A stretch of 24,611 nt of DNA from the NCBI GenBank assembly GCA_964611145.1, contig CAZSYM010000036.1:1-24611 (forward strand). The letters run 5' to 3'. Below are positions 7,122-15,563 of this stretch, one piece after another (the stretch's first letter is position 1; each line of letters begins with the position of its first letter). The notes beneath the pieces are model-generated. The model did no database searches, had not been told where the DNA came from, and saw only the letters and a program-made list of their open reading frames with translations. Source of the stretch: WFQV01 sp964611145 (GTDB taxonomy: Bacteria; Bacteroidota; Ignavibacteria; Ignavibacteriales; Melioribacteraceae). The position numbers and the translations under genes are program-made.

Positions 7122-9680
7122 TTGGAATTAAAAGTGAGTGGGGACAAAACAACTTTTTCTGAGAAGGTCTATTGCGCCTTCCTGATAGTGTTATTTGCAC
7201 TGATAACGGTTCTTATCTTACTTTACATTTTGCCGTTTCAGATTTTAGTTATACTCCTTTTTCCCATTTTTTGGGGTGGTTTTTTCTACAAAAATCGACA
7301 TTATTTAATTTTTGCTATCCTGTTAGGGGTTTTGGGAATTATTACTTCCTATCTTACCGCCCCAGAGCTTTTCAAATCCGCCGTAATTACTATTCTGTTT
7401 TTAGGTGTTGCTTTTATTCCTTTAATGGAAGTTGCTATTAAATATCTTAAAAAGGTTGAACGATATTCCGAAGAACTTAAGCAGAGTAAAAGAAAGTTTG
7501 AACAGCTTTTGAACTATACTTACGACTGGGAGTATTGGATTAAACCGGATGGCTCGTTAGGATATTCTTCTCCCTCGTGTTTCCCGCAAACGGGGTATGA
7601 GAGAGAGGAATTTTTGGAGAACAAAAATTTACTTTCTGATATTGTACATCCTGATTATAGAGAAGTGTGGGAAGAACATCTTCTAGAACTTGATTCTCCT
7701 GAAGCAAAAAGATTGGAATTCAAAATTCTTAAAAAGAACGGGAAGACAAAAGTCCTGCGACATACCTGCCAACCTGTATATGACGACGAGGGAAATTTTA
7801 TAGGACGCCGTGCCACTAATCGGAATGCTACCGACCGCTGGATTGCTGAACAGAAACTGAAGGAAAGCGAAAGGAAATACAAATATATCTTTAATTCTTT
7901 CCCTGATGTATATTATCGCACTACATTGGATGGAATTGTAGAGGTGATTACCCCGTCTATTCGCAATGTTTCCGGCTATGTGGCGGAAGAATTAATAGGA
8001 CAGAATATCTTGAAAGTTTATGTGGAGGAGAAGGACAGAGAATCATTTCTTAATACATTATTGGAAAAGGGGAGTGTAAAAAACTTTCAAGTGAGATTGC
8101 GGGATAAAGATGGAGCAATTAAATATGTTTCGTCTAATGCCAAACTAATTAGAGACGCCGAAGGGAAACCTATTGCGATAGAAGGAGTGATTCGGGATGT
8201 GACCGAGCTTAAAGAAAAGGAAGAGGAACTGCGGAAAGCAAAAGAACAAGCTCAAAAGTATTTGGATATTGCGAATGTAATGATTGTTTTCATAGATAGA
8301 GAGGGGAAAATCGAACTGATTAATCAAAAGGGAGCAGAAATATTGGGCTGTTCTCAATCCGAACTCGTTGGTAAGGATTGGTTCGAGTTGTTTGTGCCCG
8401 ACGAGACACGCCTTGAGAGAAAGGAAAGATACCGATTGATTATGGAAGGAAAAATGCTTTTAATGGAGGACGAAGAAAATGTGATAAAAATCCGTAGCGG
8501 AGAAAAGCGAGTAATAAGTTGGCATTCTACTCTCGTGAAGGATGATGAGGGCAAAACAATAGGACTTCTTGCTTCCGGTATGGATGTTACGCGGGAGAAA
8601 AAACTGCGCGAGGAATTGGAGAGAGAAAAAAATCACTTTAAAGAACTTTTTGAAAATAATCTCGCTGGCGTTTATGTGAGTGATTTGGAAGGCAATCTTT
8701 TGGATTGCAATCAATCACTGGCTGATATTTTTGGATATGATACCCCAGAGGAAATGAAAAAATATAATACGGAAAAATTTTATTTCTCGCCGAAAGATAG
8801 AAAAGCCTTTCTGGAGAAATTGAAAAGGGAGGGGCGTCTTTCTTCTTTTGAATATATCCTCAAGAAAAAGGACGGCACCCCCCTATGGGTTATTGAAAAT
8901 GTAATGTTGAAAGACGGACGATTGCATGGTACTCTGATTGATGTAACTAGGATGAAAGAGTTTGAAGAAGAACTGATAGAAATGAACGAAGCTAAGGATA
9001 AATTTTTTTCCATTGTATCTCATGATATTCGTTCTCCTTTTATGGCTTTGCTTGGTTATACGCAACTTTTGGAAAGCGAGGTAGATACGGCTGACCGCAA
9101 GGAATTGAAATTTTATGTTGAATCGTTGTCGCAAACGGCAAATAATATTTTTAATTTTATCGAGGAACTACTCCAATGGGCTCGCGCTATGTCGGGACGG
9201 ATAGAAATTCAGAAGCGCAAATTAGTCCTTTTCCCGGAAATCAAAAATGTGGTTTTGCTAAACAAGGAACGAGCGGCGCAAAAAGGTATCAAGATTGTTA
9301 ACAATGTTGACGAACGACTTGTCGCTTTTACCGATGAAAATGTTTTTAATACCGTTCTGAGAAATCTCATTAGTAATTCTATTAAATTTACCTCCGCTGG
9401 CGGAGTAATAACTGTTTTTGCTGAAGAAAGAGAAAACGAAATAGTTATCGGAGTTAAGGATACCGGTGTGGGGATTCCCGAGGAAAACTTGAAAAGACTT
9501 TTTCGTTTGGATACAAGAATAACAACACCAGGTACCGATAAGGAAACGGGCACAGGAATGGGGCTTAGAATTTGTAAAGAATTACTCGAGCGCCAAAATA
9601 ATGAGATTTGGGCTGAAAGCGAACTTGGGAAGGGTGCAACTTTCTATTTCTCTCTTGATAAGCCTTCCTCCGATAATTGA
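7122..9680 (+). CDS. Membrane-bound sensor histidine kinase with four PAS domains
   Basis: This protein (852 aa) autophosphorylates on histidine in response to an unknown signal. Residues 19-104 contain about four closely packed transmembrane helices with almost no extracellular loop, so sensing is likely within the membrane or by the cytoplasmic PAS domains. PAS domains lie at about 125-240, 250-362, 375-490 and 503-608, joined by short charged coiled-coil linkers. The HisKA H-box holds His634 (SHDIRSP). The ATPase has N-box N748/N752 (LRNLISNSIKF), G1 DTGVGIP at 780-786 and G2 GTGMGL at 810-815. There is no receiver domain and no response regulator in the window, so it is an orphan. The start is uncertain: TTG at 7122 opens the frame, while GTG at 7134 has a weak GGA before it; no ATG fits. 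Confidence 0.9.
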   Translation: MELKVSGDKTTFSEKVYCAFLIVLFALITVLILLYILPFQILVILLFPIFWGGFFYKNRHYLIFAILLGVLGIITSYLTAPELFKSAVITILFLGVAFIPLMEVAIKYLKKVERYSEELKQSKRKFEQLLNYTYDWEYWIKPDGSLGYSSPSCFPQTGYEREEFLENKNLLSDIVHPDYREVWEEHLLELDSPEAKRLEFKILKKNGKTKVLRHTCQPVYDDEGNFIGRRATNRNATDRWIAEQKLKESERKYKYIFNSFPDVYYRTTLDGIVEVITPSIRNVSGYVAEELIGQNILKVYVEEKDRESFLNTLLEKGSVKNFQVRLRDKDGAIKYVSSNAKLIRDAEGKPIAIEGVIRDVTELKEKEEELRKAKEQAQKYLDIANVMIVFIDREGKIELINQKGAEILGCSQSELVGKDWFELFVPDETRLERKERYRLIMEGKMLLMEDEENVIKIRSGEKRVISWHSTLVKDDEGKTIGLLASGMDVTREKKLREELEREKNHFKELFENNLAGVYVSDLEGNLLDCNQSLADIFGYDTPEEMKKYNTEKFYFSPKDRKAFLEKLKREGRLSSFEYILKKKDGTPLWVIENVMLKDGRLHGTLIDVTRMKEFEEELIEMNEAKDKFFSIVSHDIRSPFMALLGYTQLLESEVDTADRKELKFYVESLSQTANNIFNFIEELLQWARAMSGRIEIQKRKLVLFPEIKNVVLLNKERAAQKGIKIVNNVDERLVAFTDENVFNTVLRNLISNSIKFTSAGGVITVFAEERENEIVIGVKDTGVGIPEENLKRLFRLDTRITTPGTDKETGTGMGLRICKELLERQNNEIWAESELGKGATFYFSLDKPSSDN

Positions 9681-9791
9681 TTTATGTTTTTTCTTTAAAT
9701 CACTTTTACTAGGTCCGAAAGTAGATTTAACACCTCGATTCATTTTAGTATATTTACAAACCTGAATCAGAAAGAAATTGAGGAGAGAAAA

Positions 9792-10982
9792 ATGTCCAAA
9801 CAAATGGTTTTGGAAAAAATCGCTCAAGCTGTCGATATTTTGAACGAGCAAGGAATTGACATGTGGATGACCTTCGTACGAGAGACGGGGAATATCAAGG
9901 ATCCGATGATGGAAATGATTGTGGGAACAAACGCCACGTGGGAATCGGCTTTTATAATTACTAAGAACGGCGAAACGGATGCTATAGTCGGTTCTCTGGA
10001 AGTGGCAAATATGAAAACGGTCGGAACCTACAAGAATATTCATGGCTATTTGCAATCCGTCGAGGAAACATTGCTGAAAGTATTGCGGCAGTATGACCCG
10101 CAAAAAATAGCAATCAACTATTCCCAAAATTCAAGTCTTGCGGACGGTCTGACGCACGGAATGTATTTGCAATTGATGAAGTATCTGAAAAACACTCCTT
10201 TTGCCGAACGACTTGTTTCCTCTGAAAATATAGTGGCGGCTTTGCGAGGACGCAAATCCCCTACGGAGCTGGCAATAATGAAGGAGGCAATCAAAGAAAC
10301 CCTTAAGATATTCGATATGGTTACGGAGTTTTTACGCCCCGGAGTCTCGGAGTTGGATGTTGCCGAATATGTAAAAGGGATTACAAAATCAAAAGGTTTT
10401 GGTTTTGCATGGGAGGAGGAATATTGCCCCTCCGTTTTTACGGGACCTGATACTGCGGGAGCGCATTCGGGACCAACGGAAAGAAAAGTCGAAAGAGGAC
10501 ATGTTATAAACATGGATTTTGGAATTAAGTATAAAGGATATTGTTCCGATTTGCAAAGGACTTGGTATGTTTTGCGCGAGGGAGAAACCGCTCCTCCGCC
10601 GGAAGTGCAACGTGGATTCGATACAATAGTGAAATCTATTGAGCTGGCGGCGAAAGCGATAAAACCCGGCAAACAGGCTTTTGAAATTGACGAGGTTGCA
10701 CGGAGCTATATTGTGAATAATGGTTATGAGGAGTATCCTCATGGTTTGGGACATCAAGTGGGACGCGCCGCTCACGACGGAGGTGCTTTGCTGGCGCCCA
10801 AATGGGACCGCTATGGTAATTTACCTTATATGAGACTGGAAGAAGGACAGGTTTTCACTATTGAACCGCGCCTTACTATCGAAGGATATGGTATCGCAAC
10901 CATAGAAGAAGAAGTGGTTATTACTAAAGACGGATGTGAGTTTTTGTCCGAACCGCAGAAGGAAATTTATTTGATTAAATAA
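9792..10982 (+). CDS. M24 family metallopeptidase (Xaa-Pro aminopeptidase/dipeptidase-like)
   Basis: This 396-aa cytoplasmic enzyme probably removes N-terminal residues from, or cleaves, proline-containing peptides. Residues 1-150 form a creatinase-like N-terminal domain and 155-390 the pita-bread catalytic fold. All five dinuclear metal ligands can be seen: D242 (NMDFG), D253 (CSDLQRT), H321 (HGLGH), E358 (TIEP) and a Glu of TIEEEVV (372-373). Length fits the bacterial PepQ/PepP-like group; exact specificity is unclear. The ATG follows GAGGAGAG with a 5-nt spacer. It stands 111 bp after the kinase gene, so probably has its own promoter; TATATT at 9749-9754 is a possible -10. Confidence 0.9.
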   Translation: MSKQMVLEKIAQAVDILNEQGIDMWMTFVRETGNIKDPMMEMIVGTNATWESAFIITKNGETDAIVGSLEVANMKTVGTYKNIHGYLQSVEETLLKVLRQYDPQKIAINYSQNSSLADGLTHGMYLQLMKYLKNTPFAERLVSSENIVAALRGRKSPTELAIMKEAIKETLKIFDMVTEFLRPGVSELDVAEYVKGITKSKGFGFAWEEEYCPSVFTGPDTAGAHSGPTERKVERGHVINMDFGIKYKGYCSDLQRTWYVLREGETAPPPEVQRGFDTIVKSIELAAKAIKPGKQAFEIDEVARSYIVNNGYEEYPHGLGHQVGRAAHDGGALLAPKWDRYGNLPYMRLEEGQVFTIEPRLTIEGYGIATIEEEVVITKDGCEFLSEPQKEIYLIK

Positions 10983-10987
10983 CTTGA

Positions 10988-11014
10988 GAAAGGAATTTCC
11001 CTTTCGGATTTTTT
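10988..11014 (+). terminator. Weak hairpin and U-run after the M24 peptidase gene
   Basis: GAAAGG (10988-10993) pairs with CCTTTC (11000-11005) around a 6-nt loop; GGA and six T residues follow. It lies directly after the M24 stop codon. The stem is short, so it may end transcription only partly before the lipoprotein gene. Confidence 0.45.
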
Positions 11015-11032
11015 AAAAATGAAGGAGTAAGT

Positions 11033-12913
11033 ATGTTTAAAAAAATTCTGATGCTGTCTTTGACGGCTGTGTTTTTGTTTTCTTGTCAAAGTAAAACCGA
11101 GAAATATTCTACGGTTAAACTTGAACCCTCGGAACCGCGACAAGGTTCTGTCGTTACCGTTATTTATGATGCTTCGGGAACAGTCCTAAAGGATGCTAAA
11201 AAAGTTTATATGACGGCTTATCAATTTTCCTCCGAGGTGGAAGATGCTAAAAAAATCGAGATGTCCGGGAAAGAAGGAAAATGGACGGCTAAATTGCCCG
11301 TATCGAAGAAAGCCATAGGAATTATAATGAAATTTTCCGAAGAAAAAACGGTCGATAATAACAATGACAAGGGCTATGTTTTTCAAGTTTACGATAAAGA
11401 TGGAAATAAAGTCCCCGGTTTGAAGGCTGGCTTGGCTGTCGCTTATTCCGGCTGGATACAAAACTTGGGAATTGATCCCGATAGAGCTAAAGCGTATGAA
11501 CTTTTTAAAGAAGCTTTTAAGGAAAATCCCTCTATCAAAAGGGCTTTTATTGTTAAATATTTACCCGTGTTGATAAGAGAGGAAAAATCGAATCCCCAGG
11601 AAAAATTAACGGCGGAACTGGCTGAAGTGGAAAAATATCCGAATCTGACGGATAAAGAGTTGAGCATCCTCGTGGATATGTACGGAAATTTGGGCAATCA
11701 GCAAAAGTTTATCCAATATCAAAACGAAAGCTTGAAAAGATTTCCCAAAGGGGAAGTGGCTCAGAAAACCGAATATAGAAACAGCCTCCAGCATCCGGAT
11801 GTGCAGACAATCCTTTCTTTCGAGAGGCGTTTTCCGCACAGCGACTTTACCGAAGGGTTAATTTATACCGCTCTTAAAAATTTCATTGCAAGAAAAGATT
11901 TCAAAGGCGCGGCTAAATTTCTCGAGGCTTTGAAAGATTATGTCCATCCTTATTATTTCAGTTATGTCGTGGGGAAAATTCTTGATAACAATGCCGACTT
12001 GAAAGTAGCCGAAAAAATAGCTCGTTTGGGAATCGAGAGAGCAAAGGAGGTGGCGTCCCAACCGGATAGCGCAAAACCCAAGGATATAACCATGCAAGAT
12101 TGGCAATTGATGAACAAATATTATTTGGGTAGAAATTTTACCGAATACGGAAAAGTCCTTTACGATATGGGAAAGAAAGCGAAAGCATTGGAGGTCTTGC
12201 AAAATGCTTTCGAGTTGATTGAAAAGGATTATCGCGATCCCCAAGCGATTGAACTTTATGCCAAACTGTTGGTCGAGCAGAAGAAATATGAGCAAGCTAA
12301 GGCTATGATTGAGGAAATGATAAAAGATGGTTCGGCTACGCATGAGATGAAGAAACTCTTAAAGAAAGCTTATGTGGGAATTAATAAAAGCGATGCGGGT
12401 TATGCCGCTTATCTTGCCGCATTGGAAGGTAAGGCTAACGAGAAAATGCTTGAAGAACTTAAGAAGAAAATGATTGACGAACCTGCTCCGAATTTTACTC
12501 TTAAAGATTTGGACGGTAAAAATGTTAGCCTTTCGGATTTCAAAGGTAAAATTGTAATTGTGGATTTTTGGGCTACGTGGTGTAATCCGTGTCTTAAATC
12601 TTTCCCGGGTATGAAACTCACGATTGAGAAATTTAAAGACGATAAGGACGTGGCTTTTTTGTTCATCAACACTTGGGAGCGCGTGAACGATAAATTTGCA
12701 AATGCAAGGAAATTTATTCAAGCGAACAATTATCCCTTCCATGTGTTGATTGACGACCAAAATAAAGTTGTTACGGATTTCAAAGTTTCCGGTATCCCCA
12801 CGAAATTTATTCTTGGCAAGGACGGAAATATTAAATTTAAAAGCGTCGGTTTTTCCGGTACGGCGGAACACCTTGAAAACGAACTTTCCGCAATGATTTC
12901 ACTTTTGAAATGA
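11033..12913 (+). CDS. TPR-containing lipoprotein with C-terminal TlpA/ResA-type thioredoxin domain
   Basis: This 626-aa protein is probably a lipid-anchored periplasmic thiol-disulfide oxidoreductase. It starts with a lipoprotein signal (MFKKILMLSLTAVFLFSC), with Cys18 as the lipidated residue. Residues 25-140 look like a beta-rich Ig-like region (SEPRQGSVVTVIYD), residues 150-470 are helical TPR-like repeats, and residues 481-626 form a thioredoxin fold (APNFTLKDLDGKNVSLSDF). The active site is WCNPC (Cys517, Cys520), and the cis-Pro loop is SGIPTKFI. Such redoxin-TPR fusions are common in Bacteroidota and relatives; the substrate (cytochrome c maturation, stress repair or other) is not evident. 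AAGGAG lies 5 nt before the ATG. A strong terminator follows directly. Confidence 0.9.
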   Translation: MFKKILMLSLTAVFLFSCQSKTEKYSTVKLEPSEPRQGSVVTVIYDASGTVLKDAKKVYMTAYQFSSEVEDAKKIEMSGKEGKWTAKLPVSKKAIGIIMKFSEEKTVDNNNDKGYVFQVYDKDGNKVPGLKAGLAVAYSGWIQNLGIDPDRAKAYELFKEAFKENPSIKRAFIVKYLPVLIREEKSNPQEKLTAELAEVEKYPNLTDKELSILVDMYGNLGNQQKFIQYQNESLKRFPKGEVAQKTEYRNSLQHPDVQTILSFERRFPHSDFTEGLIYTALKNFIARKDFKGAAKFLEALKDYVHPYYFSYVVGKILDNNADLKVAEKIARLGIERAKEVASQPDSAKPKDITMQDWQLMNKYYLGRNFTEYGKVLYDMGKKAKALEVLQNAFELIEKDYRDPQAIELYAKLLVEQKKYEQAKAMIEEMIKDGSATHEMKKLLKKAYVGINKSDAGYAAYLAALEGKANEKMLEELKKKMIDEPAPNFTLKDLDGKNVSLSDFKGKIVIVDFWATWCNPCLKSFPGMKLTIEKFKDDKDVAFLFINTWERVNDKFANARKFIQANNYPFHVLIDDQNKVVTDFKVSGIPTKFILGKDGNIKFKSVGFSGTAEHLENELSAMISLLK

Positions 12914-12919
12914 TGTTTT

Positions 12920-12955
12920 GAGCCTCGTCTTTTAATTTGGGCGAGGCTCTTTTTC
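12920..12955 (+). terminator. Strong intrinsic terminator after the TlpA-like gene
   Basis: GAGCCTCG (12920-12927) and CGAGGCTC (12942-12949) form a perfect 8-bp GC-rich stem with a 14-nt loop, followed by a T tract. It starts 6 bp after the lipoprotein stop codon. It also rules out the TTG at 12937 as the start of the next gene, since that codon lies inside the loop. Confidence 0.9.
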
Positions 12956-12993
12956 TTAAGGTAAATGTAAAATTATTTGACAATAAAATTGTA

Positions 12994-13827
12994 ATGAGCG
13001 AACTGAATAAAATTTATGAGTTGACGGATACAAACCCTATTTGGCGAATTTTGATTTCCGATACCGACACATTGGTGTTGGAAAGAAGAAACACGGATGC
13101 AAAGGAAGTTTTTTTTAATGCTTACAAGCTGGCAAACGGCGAAGTCTTGTGGGAGAATTTCCAGCCCGAGGAGAAGTTTTGGATAGGGATTGAAAAAATT
13201 TATAAGGATGTTATTTACTTCCATAAGTTTGCAAAACCCGATATGCCCGGACATAGGGGAGTTTTTGCATACGACTTGCCGAAAAAGAAAAAACTGTGGG
13301 AAAATTCTTCCTCTTCTTTCGCTTTTATTTTAGACGATAAGGTTTTTGCTTTCCGGGATGATATTTCCGGTGCTAAATTGGACGCTTTCGATTACCGTAC
13401 CGGCGAGATGAGGGGACAACCCATAGAAGAAATTGCCCGTATAGATGAACTTCAGAAGCTTTCTCAATTGAAAGAGGATTTTTCGGATTATGTTTTCCCC
13501 GAAAAATTTTACGGAGACGAGCCGGAAGCGGCGGAAATTGAAAACGCGCTCAAGGAGGCTCTAAAGGAAAATAAACTTAAGGGAACGGTTGAGTTCGGCA
13601 TACGGGGAAATTTGTTGTTTCTTTCTTTCCATGTTGTCGAAGACAATTCTTTGATGCGGAACATTTTTACCGCTTACGATTTAAAACGGAACGAGATTAT
13701 CTTCGAAGATGTTTTGAATTCTTCCATTGACCTTTTTGTTGCCGAGACCTTTTTTGCTTATAAAGACTTTCTGTTTCTCCTTAAAGGCAAAAATATTTTG
13801 GAGGTTTACAAAATAACGGGGGAGTGA
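12994..13827 (+). CDS. DUF4905-like protein of unknown function
   Basis: This 277-aa cytoplasmic protein has no signal peptide or membrane segment. The pattern of repeated strands (NPIWRILISDTDTLVLERR, then NAYKLANGEVLWENF, HKFAKPDMPGHRG, FAYDLPKKKKLWE) suggests a partial beta-propeller. It resembles what I recall of DUF4905, a family mainly from Bacteroidota; the family name is from memory and only moderately sure. The frame is open from a TTG at 12937, but that lies in the upstream terminator, so the ATG at 12994 is preferred, although it lacks a clear Shine-Dalgarno. It ends 1 bp before the AMMECR1 gene, whose GGGGGAG ribosome site lies inside its last codons, so the two are translationally coupled. 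Confidence 0.7.
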   Translation: MSELNKIYELTDTNPIWRILISDTDTLVLERRNTDAKEVFFNAYKLANGEVLWENFQPEEKFWIGIEKIYKDVIYFHKFAKPDMPGHRGVFAYDLPKKKKLWENSSSSFAFILDDKVFAFRDDISGAKLDAFDYRTGEMRGQPIEEIARIDELQKLSQLKEDFSDYVFPEKFYGDEPEAAEIENALKEALKENKLKGTVEFGIRGNLLFLSFHVVEDNSLMRNIFTAYDLKRNEIIFEDVLNSSIDLFVAETFFAYKDFLFLLKGKNILEVYKITGE

Positions 13828-13828
13828 A

Positions 13829-14389
13829 ATGAATTTGACCTTGGAAGAGAAAAGGATTCTTTTGAAAGCCGCTCGGGATTCCATAGCAACGCTCTTTTAC
13901 GGTGGCGAACTCCCGAAGATTGATTATGAAAAATACCCCGCCTTGCGAAGTAAGGCTGGTGCGTTTGTTACGCTCACAATTGAAGGACAGTTGCGCGGCT
14001 GCATAGGCTATGTATTGGGATTCCAACCGCTTTTCGATACGGTTTGTGACGCTGCCATACAAGCGGCAAGTAACGACCCTCGCTTTAATCCTTTGACGGA
14101 AGAGGAGTTTAAGCGAACGGATATCGAGGTTTCCGTGCTTTCCGAACCATTCCCCATGAAAAGTTATGACGAAATTGTTATCGGTAAACATGGTTTGATT
14201 TTGGAGGAAGGTCCCTTCCGTGGCTTGCTTTTGCCCCAGGTTCCCGTTGAGCATGGCATGAACCGTGATGAGTTTTTGACCGCCCTCTGTCAAAAAGCCG
14301 GTTTGCACGGCGATTGTTGGAGAGAGAAATTGTTGAACATAAACATGTTTACCGCCGATGTCTTTTCCGAAAAAGACATGGAGGAATGA
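13829..14389 (+). CDS. amrA: AMMECR1-domain protein (AmmeMemoRadiSam system protein A)
   Basis: This 186-aa protein is a single AMMECR1 domain. The family signature LRGCIG is at residues 55-60, and RGLLLPQVPVEHG with the later CQKAGL and CW follow in the expected order. The biochemical function of the family is not established. In bacteria and archaea it commonly occurs with a MEMO1 homologue and a radical-SAM enzyme (the AmmeMemoRadiSam set), proposed from genome analysis to modify some biomolecule. Here the MEMO1 homologue follows after 1 bp, as expected. The ATG is preceded by GGGGGAG overlapping the previous gene's end. Recognition of the family is firm; role is not. Confidence 0.93.
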   Translation: MNLTLEEKRILLKAARDSIATLFYGGELPKIDYEKYPALRSKAGAFVTLTIEGQLRGCIGYVLGFQPLFDTVCDAAIQAASNDPRFNPLTEEEFKRTDIEVSVLSEPFPMKSYDEIVIGKHGLILEEGPFRGLLLPQVPVEHGMNRDEFLTALCQKAGLHGDCWREKLLNINMFTADVFSEKDMEE

Positions 14390-14390
14390 G

Positions 14391-15209
14391 ATGCAAGTTG
14401 TGAGACAACCTGCCGTTGCCGGTATGTTCTACCCGGCGGATAAGTCCGAGTTGGAAAGCCTCCTTTCAAAATTTTTTAGTGAAGTCAATTTAACCGAAAA
14501 ATACGAACGAGTTCGCGGATTGATTGCTCCGCATGCCGGTTATGCGTATTCGGGACTTACTGCCGCATACGCTTACTCCACACTTGAGGGGAAAAGTTAC
14601 GATACCGTTGTGGTAATCTCTCCCAGTCATAGGGAGTATTTCTTGGGTAGCTCCGTTTTCGAGGGCGAGGCTTATTCCACTCCGCTGGGCATTGTTGATG
14701 TAAACGAGGAAATGCGGGAAAAAATCGTTGCAAATGGAACTACTGTTTTCGAAGGAGTCGAAGGACACCGTGGCGAGCACGCATTGGAGGTTCATTTGCC
14801 CTTTCTACAGTTTGTGCTGAAAGAGTTTAAGCTCGTTCCAATCGTGATGGGCGATCAGTCTAAAGAGTATGTTTACGATTTGGCAAATGCTTTGACTCAG
14901 TCCGTTGATGAAAATACGTTGATTGTTGCCAGCTCGGACCTTTCCCATTTTTATCCGAAACCACGTGCTTGGGAATTGGATTCCCGCGTGATGGATTTTG
15001 TTGAGCATTATGATTATGAAGGACTGCTGAAAGCTTTGGAATTGCATGTGGTGGAGGCGTGCGGAGGTGGACCAATTACGGCAATGATGAAAACAATGGG
15101 AAATCTGGGAGTGCCAAACGTAAAGGTTCTGCACCATTCCGATTCGGGAGATGTCTCCGGTGATAATATGGAGGTGGTGGGTTATATGTCCGCAATTTTT
15201 TATGATTAA
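14391..15209 (+). CDS. amrB: MEMO1-family protein (AmmeMemoRadiSam system protein B)
   Basis: This 272-aa protein belongs to the MEMO1 branch of the class III extradiol dioxygenase (LigB-like) fold. The three metal-ligand positions known from human MEMO1 (H49, H81, C244) appear conserved: H48 in IAPHAGY, H80 in SPSH and C224 in EACGGGPI. EHALEVHLPFLQ and SSDLSHFYP are further family motifs. Metal binding is therefore likely; the reaction is not known. The frame opens upstream at 14358, but the ATG at 14391 has GAGGA 5 nt before it and gives the usual MQVVRQPAVAGMFYP beginning. It is separated from AMMECR1 by one base, so co-expression is nearly certain. The usual radical-SAM third member is not seen adjacent. 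Confidence 0.92.
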   Translation: MQVVRQPAVAGMFYPADKSELESLLSKFFSEVNLTEKYERVRGLIAPHAGYAYSGLTAAYAYSTLEGKSYDTVVVISPSHREYFLGSSVFEGEAYSTPLGIVDVNEEMREKIVANGTTVFEGVEGHRGEHALEVHLPFLQFVLKEFKLVPIVMGDQSKEYVYDLANALTQSVDENTLIVASSDLSHFYPKPRAWELDSRVMDFVEHYDYEGLLKALELHVVEACGGGPITAMMKTMGNLGVPNVKVLHHSDSGDVSGDNMEVVGYMSAIFYD

Positions 15210-15322
15210 AGCGATGCTTCCTTTCAAAGAGGGAGTAATATATGACTTTTTTGGTATTCATTTTGCGAATGTTTAACTTTTAAAACTGAATTTTTGTTTT
15301 GTAGCAAAACGGAGAGAAACGG

Positions 15323-15472
15323 ATGCTTGGGTTATTTAAGTACGGGCAAGATGATTTTGAGGAGGATATTCTCGAAGAACATAAAAAGAAAATGAAATCT
15401 TTTTATATAACCTTCGGGATTCTTGCTTTTATTATTTTTAATTTGATAATGTACTTTTTAATCGCATACTAA
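15323..15472 (+). CDS. Small single-pass membrane protein, 49 aa
   Basis: This short frame encodes 49 residues beginning MLGLFKYGQDDFEEDILEEH. Residues 1-25 are charged and acidic then Lys-rich; residues 27-48 form one hydrophobic helix (YITFGILAFIIFNLIMYFLI). GGAGAG lies 6 nt before the ATG, and the charge pattern (KKK just before the helix) predicts an N-in orientation. It lies alone between the MEMO1 and miaB genes, with 113 bp before and 91 bp after. A GTTTTG/CAAAAC mini-hairpin (15296-15310) precedes the ribosome site. I do not recognise a family. The start signal, charge asymmetry and helix together argue that it is real. Confidence 0.65.
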   Translation: MLGLFKYGQDDFEEDILEEHKKKMKSFYITFGILAFIIFNLIMYFLIAY

Positions 15473-15563
15473 ATTGAGTTGATGGAGTAATTTTTTTCGT
15501 TTGCCGAGTGAAAGAGTGGCGGGGAATATCTGTATAATTCGGAAAATATTTTCAGAAAGATAA

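Noticed and set aside
9582..10127. A 181-aa minus-strand open frame spanning the kinase end and the peptidase start.
   Set aside because: It overlaps two well-supported plus-strand genes, has no recognisable motif and its composition looks like an antisense shadow.
12937..12993. A 19-codon N-terminal extension of the DUF4905-like protein starting at TTG.
   Set aside because: The TTG lies inside the loop of the strong terminator of the previous gene, so a transcript reaching it would mostly have been stopped. The ATG at 12994 begins the conserved part.
15242..15283. A 13-codon frame (MTFLVFILRMFNF) with GAGGGAG 6 nt before its ATG, after the MEMO1 gene.
   Set aside because: It is far too short to judge, has no family and could be a chance ribosome-site match. 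It might be a leader peptide for the small membrane protein, but nothing supports it beyond the spacing.
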